NCBI GenBank assembly: GCA_020696915.1
Contig: JAJFMR010000048.1
Span: forward strand, 1 to 12,430
Source of the DNA: Rhizobiaceae bacterium
Lineage (GTDB): Bacteria; Pseudomonadota; Alphaproteobacteria; Rhizobiales; Rhizobiaceae
Length of the DNA stretch: 12,430 nucleotides
Direction of reading: 5' to 3'
Shown here: piece after piece, positions 1 to 8,055 of the stretch
Layout of the letters: every line of letters starts with the position of its first letter
Numbering within the stretch: the stretch's first letter is position 1
Notes under the pieces: model-generated
Seen by the model: only the letters and a program-made list of their open reading frames with translations
What the model was told of the DNA's origin: nothing
The model's database searches: none
Program-made: the position numbers and the translations under genes

Positions 1-1014
1 CCCGGCGTCCCTCGCCGCGCTGAATGCGTCGAAGGCAAGCCCTGCCGCGTCGGCCCCGAGCTTGGACGACACGACGTGCGACCCAGTACGCTCGCCCCAG
101 ATTTTCAGCTGCTCGATCGCCGCGGCGCGAAAGGTGTCCCCGGCGGCGAGCATTACCGACAGGCCGCCCGTCTTCAGCTTCGCGGCGAGCTTGCCGATGG
201 TTGTCGTCTTTCCGGTGCCGTTGACGCCGACCACCAGGATCACGTGTGGCTTGTGCGACAGATCGAGCTGGAGCGGCTGCGCGACCGGCTCGAGTACCTT
301 CTCGATCTCCCCGGCCATCACGGCGCGCACCTCGTTTTCCGACACGTCGCGGCCGTAACGGCTTGAAGCGAGCGCGTCGGTGACGCGCAGTGCGGTCTCG
401 ACGCCGAGATCGGCGCGAATCAGCACGTCTTCGAGATTCTGGAGCGTTTCGTCATCCAGCCTGCGCCTGGTGAACACGCCGGCGATGGAATCGGAGAGTT
501 CCCTGGACGACCGCGACAGCCCCAGCCGCAGCCGCTGGAACCATGCCGATTGTGGCGCGCTCCCCGGCTTGGCCACGTGGGCATCCACCTTGGCCTGCCC
601 GGCAACAACCGCTTTGCCGGGGGCAGAAGCCTCCCCTTCCATCGGCAGCCATGGTCTGCCCGCCGCCTCGCCTGGCGGCGCTTCGCCGGGCTGGGCTTCG
701 TTGTTCGAGCGGCCGTATGAGGCGTCCGTCCCGAGTGCTGGGCTTTCAGGGGGCAAAGGTTCGGGGGCCGGCGGCGCGGGGTGCCCGGCCGCAGGCGGGA
801 CCGGAGCCTCGGAGAGGGAGTCGGCCGTTCCGCTCCGAAGGTCGACGGCAGGGTCGCGGCCGGCGGCGGCATCCTTTTCGTCGGGAGCCGCCGCGGGCGC
901 TTCCTTCAGCGCCTCGAGCGCTCCCCAGTCGATCGGCTTCAACGGTTCGTCGGCGGCCGGCGGCTCGGCTTCCTTGCGGCCGAACGAAAACACTTTCTTC
1001 AGAAAACCGGCCAC
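1..1014 (-). CDS. ftsY: Signal recognition particle receptor FtsY, 3'-truncated by window edge
   Basis: FtsY is the membrane-associated SRP receptor GTPase. It docks SRP-ribosome complexes (via Ffh) at the Sec translocon for co-translational insertion of inner-membrane proteins. The 338 residues visible start MAGFLKKVFSFGRKE, a basic amphipathic membrane-targeting helix. A long Ala/Pro/Glu-rich A domain follows to about residue 155, then the helical N domain (about 156-250, with LDDETLQNLEDVLIRADLGV). The G domain then begins with the P-loop GVNGTGKTT at 263-271 and the DTFRAAA motif at 293-299. The later G-domain motifs (DTAGR, TKxD) lie beyond the left edge, so the gene is cut, not broken. 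GTG at 1014 is chosen because it gives the expected N-terminus and no in-frame ATG precedes it; the ribosome site is weak. It lies 13 bp after the mtaB stop, so it is probably translated from the dapF-mtaB message. Confidence 0.95.
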   Translation of the reverse strand, partial: MAGFLKKVFSFGRKEAEPPAADEPLKPIDWGALEALKEAPAAAPDEKDAAAGRDPAVDLRSGTADSLSEAPVPPAAGHPAPPAPEPLPPESPALGTDASYGRSNNEAQPGEAPPGEAAGRPWLPMEGEASAPGKAVVAGQAKVDAHVAKPGSAPQSAWFQRLRLGLSRSSRELSDSIAGVFTRRRLDDETLQNLEDVLIRADLGVETALRVTDALASSRYGRDVSENEVRAVMAGEIEKVLEPVAQPLQLDLSHKPHVILVVGVNGTGKTTTIGKLAAKLKTGGLSVMLAAGDTFRAAAIEQLKIWGERTGSHVVSSKLGADAAGLAFDAFSAARDAG

Positions 1015-1027
1015 GGCTTCAGGCGCC

Positions 1028-2311
1028 TCAGGCTGCCCGCGCGGGGCGCGGCAGGGCGATCAGCCGTGCCCCGTCATGGCCAGCCACCACCGCGTCGACG
1101 ATCTCGCCGGGGGCGCCGCCGGCAATCTCGGCGAGCGTGAAATCTTCCGTGCGGCCCATGCCCTGTCGCTCCACCAGGATGGACTGCGCCGACCCGGCCA
1201 GCGCGTCGAGGTGACGGCGGTGCGCCGCTTCGCCAATCGTCCGCAACCGCGCGGCACGCTCCCTGACAACTTCGCGACGCAGCTGCGGCATCCTCGCTGC
1301 GGGCGTCTTGTCACGCGGCGAATAGGGAAAGACGTGGAGATGCGTCAGGCCGCATTCCGCAACCATGTTCTCGGAATTCCGGAACATCGCTTCCGTCTCC
1401 GTGGGAAAGCCGGCGATGATATCGGCGCCGAACACGATGTCGGGCCGCAGCCGCCGCACTTCTTGGCAGAAGCGGATCGAATCGTCACGCAGGTGCCGCC
1501 GCTTCATCCGCTTGAGGATCATGTCGTCGCCCGACTGCAGCGAAAGGTGCAGATGCGGCATCAGCCGGCTTTCCGTTGCCAATGCCTCGAGGAGATGGTT
1601 GTCCACCTCGATGGAATCGATCGACGAGAGCCTCAGGCGGCGGAGCCCGGGAACTTGTCGCAGCAGTGCAAGAACCAGTCTGCCGAGCTTCGGCCTGCCG
1701 GGCAGATCGGTCCCGTAGCTGGTGAGGTCGACGCCCGACAGCACGATTTCCGCGTAGCCGTTGCCGGCCAGCCGGGCGACCTGCTCGACGACGGCGCCCA
1801 TCGGCACCGAGCGGGAATTGCCGCGGCCATACGGGATGATGCAGAAGGTGCAGCGGTGATCGCAGCCATTCTGCACCTGTACGATGGCGCGGGCGCGTCC
1901 CTCTATGGCGTCGACCATATGACCCGCGGTTTCCCGCACCGAGAAAATGTCGTTGACGCGGGCTTTCTCGGAATCGTCGACGCCGAAGTCCGGGAGCGCC
2001 CGATAATTCCAGGCGCTGAGCTTTTCCTGATTGCCGAGCACCAGATCGACTTCGGGCATTTCGGCAAAGCCTGTCGGGTCGGTCTGAGCGGCGCAGCCGG
2101 TGACCACGATCCGGGCTTTCGGATGCGTCCGCCGGGCCCTCCTGATCGCCTGCCGGGCCTGGCGCACCGCCTCGGCGGTCACGGCGCAGGTGTTGAAGAT
2201 GACGGCGCCGTCCTCGAGTTGCGCAAGACCCGCGGTCTCCGCCTCCCGCCGTATCACTTCTGACTCGTAGGTGTTCAGCCGACAGCCGAAAGTCACGATC
2301 TCCAGCGGCAT
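1028..2311 (-). CDS. mtaB: tRNA (t6A37-C2) methylthiotransferase MtaB
   Basis: MtaB is a radical-SAM enzyme that adds a methylthio group to N6-threonylcarbamoyladenosine at position 37 of ANN-decoding tRNAs, giving ms2t6A. The 427-residue protein has the full family architecture. An N-terminal MTTase domain carries three cluster cysteines (C10 in TFGCRLN, C42 in FNTCAVT, C73 in VTGCAAQ). A radical-SAM core has CxxxCxxC at C150, C154 and C157 (NGCDHRCTFCIIPYGRG) and a typical LHLSLQSGDD stretch. A C-terminal TRAM-like tail spans about 370-427. The GCRLN signature favours MtaB over MiaB or RimO. The ATG at 2311 gives MPLEIVTFGCRLN, as expected, and shares its A with the dapF stop (TGATG), so translational coupling is likely. 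A frame open further upstream would add about 70 Arg-rich residues inside dapF and is rejected. Confidence 0.94.
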   Translation of the reverse strand: MPLEIVTFGCRLNTYESEVIRREAETAGLAQLEDGAVIFNTCAVTAEAVRQARQAIRRARRTHPKARIVVTGCAAQTDPTGFAEMPEVDLVLGNQEKLSAWNYRALPDFGVDDSEKARVNDIFSVRETAGHMVDAIEGRARAIVQVQNGCDHRCTFCIIPYGRGNSRSVPMGAVVEQVARLAGNGYAEIVLSGVDLTSYGTDLPGRPKLGRLVLALLRQVPGLRRLRLSSIDSIEVDNHLLEALATESRLMPHLHLSLQSGDDMILKRMKRRHLRDDSIRFCQEVRRLRPDIVFGADIIAGFPTETEAMFRNSENMVAECGLTHLHVFPYSPRDKTPAARMPQLRREVVRERAARLRTIGEAAHRRHLDALAGSAQSILVERQGMGRTEDFTLAEIAGGAPGEIVDAVVAGHDGARLIALPRPARAA

Positions 2312-3192
2312 CAGGCGACTTCCCGGGCGTCGCGCTCCCACGCGCCGGTCGCCGGATCGAAGGCTCCGGAGAACTCCCACTCGGCCGGCCCGGTGAGCAC
2401 GACATGGCCGTCGGGGCGCCATTCGACGAACAGTTTCCCTCCGGGGGCAGTCAGCGTCACGGCGCGGCCCGTGCGGCCCGTGCGGGCGGCAGCCACGACC
2501 GCCGCGCAGGCGGCCGAGCCGCAAGCCTTCGTCAGGCCGGCGCCGCGTTCCCAGGTGCGGATGGTCAGGGCCTCCCGAGAGGTCACGCGGACGATCGAAA
2601 TGTTGGCGCGTTCGGGAAATATCGGGTGGTTCTCGAGCATCGGTCCGAAACGGTCGAGTTCGTAGGACCAGACGTCGCCATCGACGAAGAACACGGCGTG
2701 GGGATTGCCCATCGAAACGACGCTCGGCGAATGCAGCACGGGCGCGTCGATCGGGCCGATCTGGAGTTCGATCGCCCGCGTGTCCCGGAACTCCTCAGCC
2801 AGCGGAATGTCCTGCCAGCCGAAGCGAGGCGTGCCCATGTCAACGGAGATCGACCCGTCGGCATGTTTCTGCGCCGCGAGGATGCCGGCCGCCGTCTCGA
2901 AGGTAAAGGAGCGGTCGCCTGTCTCAGCGGCAAGCGCCTGGACGACGCAGCGCATGCCGTTGCCGCAGGCCTGGGCGCGCGAACCGTCGGAATTGAGAAT
3001 CTCGACATAATGGCCGGTCCCCGGCGTGCGCGGGTCGTGCATGGCCATGATCTGGTCGAACCTCGTGGCGGGGTCGGCATTGAGGGCGATCGCGGCGGCT
3101 GGGGTGACGCGGTCGGCGCGGCCTCGCATGTCGGCGACGATGATTTCGTTGCCGATCCCGTTCATCCTGGCGAAGGCTGCCCTGCCGGCCAT
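2311..3192 (-). CDS. dapF: Diaminopimelate epimerase DapF
   Basis: DapF is the PLP-independent racemase that interconverts LL- and meso-2,6-diaminopimelate in the cytoplasm, supplying meso-DAP for peptidoglycan and for lysine. The 293-residue protein has both catalytic cysteines in conserved settings: C76 in QACGNGMRC and C224 in TKACGSAACA. It also has the N-terminal signature ARMNGIGNEIIVADMRGR and the SMGNPHAVFFV segment, and its length is typical. The ATG at 3192 gives MAGRAAFARMNGIGNE, with an AGGA about 10 nt upstream. It is the first gene of a leftward cluster with mtaB (1-bp overlap) and ftsY. The spacer to its right has only a poor promoter candidate for this direction, with a CCATAT-like -10 box near 3223-3228 on the minus strand. 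Confidence 0.96.
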   Translation of the reverse strand: MAGRAAFARMNGIGNEIIVADMRGRADRVTPAAAIALNADPATRFDQIMAMHDPRTPGTGHYVEILNSDGSRAQACGNGMRCVVQALAAETGDRSFTFETAAGILAAQKHADGSISVDMGTPRFGWQDIPLAEEFRDTRAIELQIGPIDAPVLHSPSVVSMGNPHAVFFVDGDVWSYELDRFGPMLENHPIFPERANISIVRVTSREALTIRTWERGAGLTKACGSAACAAVVAAARTGRTGRAVTLTAPGGKLFVEWRPDGHVVLTGPAEWEFSGAFDPATGAWERDAREVA

Positions 3193-3680
3193 GGCGATCG
3201 AAAATCCTGTCTCGTTTGCCCGCTATATGGCGGAAACGCCCACCAATTACCAGTCTGCGGCCAGGCGCTCCGGGTGCGGTTGCCGACAGGCCAGACACGA
3301 CGAAAGGAAACGGGAGGACGATGCTGACTGGTATCGCGAGCCCTCGCCGCAACCCGGGTGCAGCTGCCTGGCACTGGCGACGGCGCGACGATCAGCATCA
3401 GGATCCACTCGATCATCCTTCATGCTCATCGATGCCGTCGACCTGAAATGCCGTTCGGTGCCTTTTGCCCTGAGTGCGCGGGGCATCGCCCGCGATGTGA
3501 TTGCCAGCTCCGGTCACGGTCCAGCCGAGTCGGAACGGGAGATTTGCCGTCTCGGCCCAAAAATTGCCGCCGCAACCGCATTTTAACCATATTGGGTTGA
3601 AATTTGGCCACCTTCATCGACTTGATGATGGACTACTCGGAAGGGACGGTGCAGGGGGGTGGCGCCGGCGGAGGTTTGAA
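3193..3680. other. Divergent spacer between dapF and omp19, no confident gene
   Basis: This 488-bp gap separates leftward dapF from rightward omp19. The right part (3560-3600) is AT-richer and holds the omp19 promoter. An exact 6-bp inverted repeat, CGCGGG-gcatcg-CCCGCG, lies at 3477-3494 but has no T-run on either strand, so it is not a normal terminator. Two short frames look marginally gene-like. One is a plus-strand 41-codon frame at 3321-3446, which has a GGGAGG three bases before its ATG. The other is a minus-strand frame from 3416 beginning MIEWILMLIVAPSP, a short hydrophobic start with GAAGGA just upstream; it then becomes low-complexity and runs into dapF. Neither matches a family I recognise. 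No SRP RNA or other known RNA fold was identified. Confidence 0.6.
3564..3592 (+). promoter_or_regulatory. Putative housekeeping-sigma promoter of omp19
   Basis: A -35 box TTGCCG (3564-3569) and a -10 box CCATAT (3587-3592) are separated by exactly 17 bp. This fits the alphaproteobacterial sigma-70 pattern (roughly CTTGAC-N17-CTATAT) with few mismatches, in a locally AT-rich stretch. Transcription would start near 3599, giving a leader of about 80 nt before the omp19 ATG. Identified by pattern only. Confidence 0.5.
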
Positions 3681-4217
3681 ATGGCATTTTCGAAGACGTT
3701 TGTCGGCGCCGTATCCATGGTGGCGCTGCTTCTAGCCGGATGCAGCAGCACTCGCTTCGCGTCGGAGGACTCGCGCCCGGCGCCACTGCAGCCGGCTCCT
3801 TCGGGCACGGTCACCGCCACAGCCCTGCCGCCGCCGGTGGCGCCCGGTCCCGTGACCGATCCGGCACAGTTCCCGGCTGCGCCGGCCACGACGGATGTCG
3901 CAGCCCTCCCCGGCAGCGTGGGGGCGGCCGCCGGCCCGGATCTCACGACCGGAAGCGTGGCAGGCGTCTGGAACGCGACCGTCTCGGGTCAGAGCTGCAA
4001 GGTCGCCACGCCGCAGACCAAGTTCGGCGCCGGTTACCGGGCCGGGCCGCTTCGCTGCCCCGCACCCGTCGACGGCGTCAAATCGTGGAACGTGGCGGGG
4101 AACCAGCTCTCGCTCTATGACGAAAGCGGCTCGGTGCTGGCGCGCCTTCAGTCGTCCGGTGAGGGAAAATTCGACGGACAGACCTCCACCGGATTGCCTA
4201 TCTCGCTGAGCCGCTAG
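3681..4217 (+). CDS. omp19: Omp19-type outer-membrane lipoprotein, AprI/Inh protease-inhibitor family
   Basis: The 178-residue protein has a type II signal peptide: a short basic start, a hydrophobic stretch, and a lipobox LLLAGC with the lipidated cysteine at C21. A Pro/Ala-rich linker (about 30-88) leads to a C-terminal domain containing AGVWNATVSGQSCKVATPQT and YRAGPLRCP. C106 and C126 are well placed for the single disulfide of Inh-type inhibitors. The size, the linker and the C-terminal pattern (GxFDGQT...LSR) closely parallel Brucella Omp19, from memory. Brucella Omp19 is a surface lipoprotein reported to inhibit host proteases; in a free-living or plant-associated relative the role is unknown, and envelope protection from proteases is an inference. 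ATG at 3681 is chosen because it follows GGCGGAGG by 6 nt and begins the signal peptide. It is 39 bp from zapE with no obvious terminator between them. Confidence 0.9.
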   Translation: MAFSKTFVGAVSMVALLLAGCSSTRFASEDSRPAPLQPAPSGTVTATALPPPVAPGPVTDPAQFPAAPATTDVAALPGSVGAAAGPDLTTGSVAGVWNATVSGQSCKVATPQTKFGAGYRAGPLRCPAPVDGVKSWNVAGNQLSLYDESGSVLARLQSSGEGKFDGQTSTGLPISLSR

Positions 4218-4256
4218 GCCAACCCCGCAGCCGCCACGGTCGTTTCACCTAGACGC

Positions 4257-5480
4257 ATGCATCTGCGCGACGGCATCCAGACCCACGCGTCGGTCACCCA
4301 GCGCTACGCCCATCTGGTGGAAACGGGTGAAGTCGTCTCCGACAGCGGGCAGGGCAGCGTGGTAATGGCGCTCGACCGTCTGATCGACGAGATTTCCGCC
4401 AAGCGGCTTGCCCGCAAGTCCAGCGCGCTCGGATGGCTTTTCGCAAAAAGGCCGGCGGCGCTCGCGCCCGTCAAGGGCCTCTATATCCATGGCCCCGTCG
4501 GCACCGGCAAGACGATGCTCATGGACCTGTTCTTCCAGGCGCTGCCGGTCCGGCGCAAGCGCCGGGTGCACTTCAACGCGTTCATGACCGACGTGCACGA
4601 CCGGATCCAGAAACATCGTGCCGCACGAAAAGGCGGAACGACCAGGGAGGACGACCCGATTCCGCCCGTCGCCAGGGCGATGGCGGAGGAGGCGTGGGTG
4701 CTTTGCTTCGACGAGTTTTCGGTTACCGACATAGCCGATGCCATGGTCCTGTCGCGGCTGTTCTCGGCATTCTTCGAGAGGGGCGTGGTGCTGGTCGCCA
4801 CCTCCAACGCGGCCCCGGACGATCTCTACCGTGATGGCCTGAACCGCCAGCTTTTCATGCCTTTCATCGAGATGCTGAAACGGAACGCCGAGATCATCGC
4901 CGTCGGCTCGAACATCGACTACCGCCTCGGCAAGCTCGACCGGATGCCGGTCTACCTGACGCCGCTGTCGCCGGCTACCGATCGCAGGATGGAGGCGGCA
5001 TGGGAGGCGGTAACCCACGGGCGGCCGGCCGGTCGAGAGGAGTTGCGCGTCAAGGGCCGCAGGGTCGACGTCCCGATCGCCGCAGGTGATGCGGCCCGCT
5101 TCCGCTTCGCGGATCTCTGCGAGAAGCCTCTCGGAGCCCGCGACTATCTTGCGCTTGCGTCGCGCTACACGACCTTCTTCCTCGAGCACGTTCCGGTGCT
5201 GTCCCCGGGCGCCCGCAACGAGGCGAAACGCTTCATAATGCTGATCGATACGCTTTATGACCGGCATTGCCGGCTCATCGTCAGCGCCGCGGCGGCGCCG
5301 GACGGGCTCTATGCCGGCAAGCGCGGAGCCGAGGCATTCGAGTTCCAGCGAACGGTTTCACGGCTCGCCGAAATGCAAAGCCGGGACTGGCTCGAGGCGT
5401 GGGCCGTGCGGCATCGGGCGCCGGAAACCCCGAGCCTGCGCAAACCGGCTGCGAGCCCCGAAGGCTCGCCGGCGGCATGA
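4257..5480 (+). CDS. zapE: Cell division protein ZapE / AFG1-like ATPase
   Basis: This is a 407-residue AFG1/ZapE family P-loop ATPase. Mitochondrial AFG1/LACE1 acts in quality control of respiratory-chain proteins. E. coli ZapE associates with the Z-ring, reduces FtsZ polymer stability and matters under heat or low oxygen. Visible motifs are Walker A GPVGTGKT (79-86), preceded by GLYIHG; the family segment RRVHFNAFMTDVHDRI (102-117); Walker B VLCFDEF (148-154), followed by SVTDIADAMVLSRL; sensor-1-like ATSN (181-184); and the C-terminal FEFQRTVSRLAEMQS (361-375). No signal peptide is seen. The last 25 residues are Pro/Ala-rich and probably disordered. The ATG at 4257 has no clear Shine-Dalgarno sequence, so the exact start is less sure, though homologues begin at about this distance from the ALDRLIDEI motif. 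It may be read through from omp19. Confidence 0.92.
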   Translation: MHLRDGIQTHASVTQRYAHLVETGEVVSDSGQGSVVMALDRLIDEISAKRLARKSSALGWLFAKRPAALAPVKGLYIHGPVGTGKTMLMDLFFQALPVRRKRRVHFNAFMTDVHDRIQKHRAARKGGTTREDDPIPPVARAMAEEAWVLCFDEFSVTDIADAMVLSRLFSAFFERGVVLVATSNAAPDDLYRDGLNRQLFMPFIEMLKRNAEIIAVGSNIDYRLGKLDRMPVYLTPLSPATDRRMEAAWEAVTHGRPAGREELRVKGRRVDVPIAAGDAARFRFADLCEKPLGARDYLALASRYTTFFLEHVPVLSPGARNEAKRFIMLIDTLYDRHCRLIVSAAAAPDGLYAGKRGAEAFEFQRTVSRLAEMQSRDWLEAWAVRHRAPETPSLRKPAASPEGSPAA

Positions 5481-5548
5481 CGGTCAATGGACATTCCCTC
5501 AGACGTCGTCAGACGGTCACGCTTCACGGCCATAAATGAGGACATGTG

Positions 5549-5653
5549 ATGTGCTCGCTTGGAAAACTCGCTTTCGCTGCTCGCCGCCCACTCGCGTCTC
5601 GTTCAGGTCTGCAAGGGATGTTAGTGATTGACGTTTACGTAACTCCATTCTGA
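5549..5653 (+). CDS. Possible 34-residue leader peptide, unrecognised
   Basis: A short frame starts at ATG 5549, preceded by GAGGA at 5538-5542 with a good 6-nt gap, and ends at TGA 5651-5653. The product would be 34 residues and end LVIDVYVTPF. It overlaps the inverted repeat at 5628-5643. If the main promoter lies downstream, this frame would not be on the mdh mRNA. No family is recognised, and a chance frame is the likelier reading. Confidence 0.15.
   Translation: MCSLGKLAFAARRPLASRSGLQGMLVIDVYVTPF
5628..5643. promoter_or_regulatory. MerR/LiuR-like inverted repeat upstream of mdh
   Basis: TTGACGTTTACGTAAC consists of two imperfectly symmetrical arms around a TT centre (TTGACGT-TT-ACGTAAC). 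Its core ACGTTTACGT resembles operators of MerR-family regulators such as LiuR, which controls branched-chain amino-acid and fatty-acid catabolism in proteobacteria. The family match is from memory and the regulator is inferred. The position, about 165 bp ahead of mdh and on the edge of the AT-rich core, suits an activator or repressor site for the operon. Confidence 0.35.
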
Positions 5654-5690
5654 CCTAACCGATTGAAAATATTAAGGTCGAAAGAATCGT

Positions 5691-5718
5691 TTGAACTTCG
5701 AAGACGGTGAGGCTATTG
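5691..5718 (+). promoter_or_regulatory. Weak candidate promoter of the mdh-suc operon
   Basis: TTGAAC (5691-5696), a 16-bp spacer and CTATTG (5713-5718) form the best sigma-70-like pair I could find before mdh. The match to CTTGAC-N17-CTATAT is only moderate. It would give a leader of about 80 nt that contains the hairpin at 5761-5778. Other start sites in the AT-rich stretch are possible. Confidence 0.25.
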
Positions 5719-5760
5719 GCGATGCGACAATTCTGGTCGCGACCTACTCCGCAGTCGTTT

Positions 5761-5778
5761 CCGGACAGCATCGTCCGG
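5761..5778 (+). repeat. Perfect 6-bp hairpin in the mdh leader
   Basis: CCGGAC-agcatc-GTCCGG is an exact inverted repeat with a 6-nt loop. It lies 8 nt before the AAGGGA that probably serves as the mdh ribosome site (5787-5792). No T-run follows, so it is not a terminator. It could stabilise the operon mRNA or influence access to the ribosome site; this is inference. Confidence 0.4.
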
Positions 5779-5804
5779 CCGAAGACAAGGGACACCATCC
5801 GCTC

Positions 5805-6773
5805 ATGGCGCGCAGCAAGATAGCCCTCATCGGCTCGGGAATGATTGGCGGCACGCTCGCCCACCTGATCGGACTGAAGGAACTCGGCGACGTCGTTCTG
5901 TTCGACATTGCCGAAGGCCTGCCGCAGGGCAAGTCGCTGGACATCGCGCAGTCCTCGCCTGTCGAGGGCTTCGACGCGCGCTTCATCGGCGTGAACGACT
6001 ATGCGGGTATCGAGGGTGCCGATGTCTGCATCGTCACTGCCGGTGTTCCGAGAAAGCCCGGCATGAGCCGCGACGATCTCCTGGGGATCAATCTCAAAGT
6101 AATGGAGCAGGTCGGCGCAGGCATCAGGAAATATGCGCCGAAGGCGTTCGTCATATGCATAACGAACCCGCTCGACGCCATGGTGTGGGCGCTGCAGAAG
6201 TTCTCGGGCCTGCCCAAGAGCCACGTCGTGGGCATGGCAGGCGTGCTCGATTCGGCGCGCTTCCGCTATTTCGTCGCCGAGGAGTTCAAGGTGTCGGTCG
6301 AGGACGTGACGGCTTTCGTGCTCGGCGGACACGGCGATTCCATGGTGCCGCTGACGCGCTATTCCACCGTCGCCGGCGTTCCTCTGCCCGATTTGGTCAA
6401 GATGGGCTGGACATCGAAGGAGAGGCTGGAGGCGATCGTGCAGCGGACCCGGGACGGCGGCGCCGAAATCGTCGGCCTGCTGAAATCTGGCTCCGCCTTC
6501 TACGCTCCCGCCTCGTCGGCCGTGCAGATGGCCGAGGCCTATCTGCGCGACAAGAAGAGGGTCCTGCCCTGCGCCGCGCATCTCGCGGGCCAGTACGGCG
6601 TCAAGAACATGTATGTCGGGGTTCCGGCGGTGATCGGTGCCGGCGGCGTAGAAAGGGTCATCGAGATCGATCTCAACAAGGCCGAGCAGAAGATGTTCGA
6701 GAAGTCCGTGTCCCAGGTGCAGGGGCTCTGCGAAGCCTGCGTGGCGATCGCCCCGGGTCTGGCGAAGAAGTAG
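5805..6773 (+). CDS. mdh: Malate dehydrogenase, LDH-like type
   Basis: Mdh performs NAD-dependent oxidation of malate to oxaloacetate in the cytoplasmic TCA cycle. The 322-residue protein belongs to the LDH-like MDH group common in Alphaproteobacteria. The Rossmann motif IGSGMIGG is at 9-16, and the NAD-ribose aspartate is D34 in VVLFDIAEG. The substrate loop VPRKPGMSRDD has R83, which marks MDH rather than LDH specificity, and R89. N121 lies in ITNPLDAMVW, R153 in DSARFRY, and the catalytic H176 in LGGHGDSMVP. ATG 5805 (MARSKIALIGSGMIGG) is chosen because it matches family N-termini; an in-frame extension to a TTG at 5691 adds 38 unlike residues. AAGGGA lies about 12 nt upstream, a slightly long gap. 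It is the first gene of the operon, 17 bp before sucC. Confidence 0.97.
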   Translation: MARSKIALIGSGMIGGTLAHLIGLKELGDVVLFDIAEGLPQGKSLDIAQSSPVEGFDARFIGVNDYAGIEGADVCIVTAGVPRKPGMSRDDLLGINLKVMEQVGAGIRKYAPKAFVICITNPLDAMVWALQKFSGLPKSHVVGMAGVLDSARFRYFVAEEFKVSVEDVTAFVLGGHGDSMVPLTRYSTVAGVPLPDLVKMGWTSKERLEAIVQRTRDGGAEIVGLLKSGSAFYAPASSAVQMAEAYLRDKKRVLPCAAHLAGQYGVKNMYVGVPAVIGAGGVERVIEIDLNKAEQKMFEKSVSQVQGLCEACVAIAPGLAKK

Positions 6774-6790
6774 AGCCGGGAGGCCGCTGA

Positions 6791-7984
<1,194 letters not shown>

Positions 7985-8025
7985 AGCTGGCCGGTTTCAG
8001 GATCGGGAGCGCCGGCTGGCCAGTT
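7985..8025 (+). repeat. Possible mRNA hairpin between sucC and sucD
   Basis: The arms AGCTGGCC (7985-7992) and GGCCAGTT (8018-8025) can form an 8-bp stem, with one G-U pair, around a 25-nt loop. The stem begins immediately after the sucC stop codon. It is not followed by a clean T-run, so it is not a convincing terminator. It may be a stability or stoichiometry element, or chance in GC-rich DNA. Confidence 0.3.
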
Positions 8026-8055
8026 GCCACGTCTTTTCGGAACCAGGAAAAATCC

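Larger units (their letters stand above)
5481..5804. other. Control region upstream of the mdh-suc operon
   Basis: This 324-bp spacer has a markedly AT-richer core (about 5620-5700) than its surroundings. It holds a MerR-type inverted repeat, one weak sigma-70-like promoter, a perfect 6-bp hairpin in the likely leader and one possible 34-codon leader frame, each listed separately. No intrinsic terminator for zapE was recognised. An open frame fused to mdh extends 38 codons upstream to a TTG at 5691, but it lacks family similarity. Confidence 0.6.

Noticed and set aside
380..2263. A 627-codon plus-strand open frame opposite ftsY and mtaB
   Set aside because: Both minus-strand genes beneath it carry complete family motifs. 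The plus frame is low-complexity and Arg/Ala/Ser-rich, as expected for antisense frames in high-GC DNA.
2312..2524. Upstream extension of MtaB into dapF
   Set aside because: The added residues are Arg/Gly-rich and lie inside dapF, while MPLEIVTFGCRLN is the expected N-terminus with TGATG coupling.
3477..3494. Intrinsic terminator
   Set aside because: The hairpin is exact but short, and neither strand has a following T-run.
3193..3560. SRP RNA (ffs) in the dapF spacer, considered because ftsY is nearby
   Set aside because: No conserved GGAAG-type apical loop or matching long stem was found.
5691..5804. N-terminal extension of Mdh from a TTG start
   Set aside because: The added 38 residues are unlike the family, and ATG 5805 gives the canonical MARSKIALIGSGMIGG start with a purine-rich site upstream.
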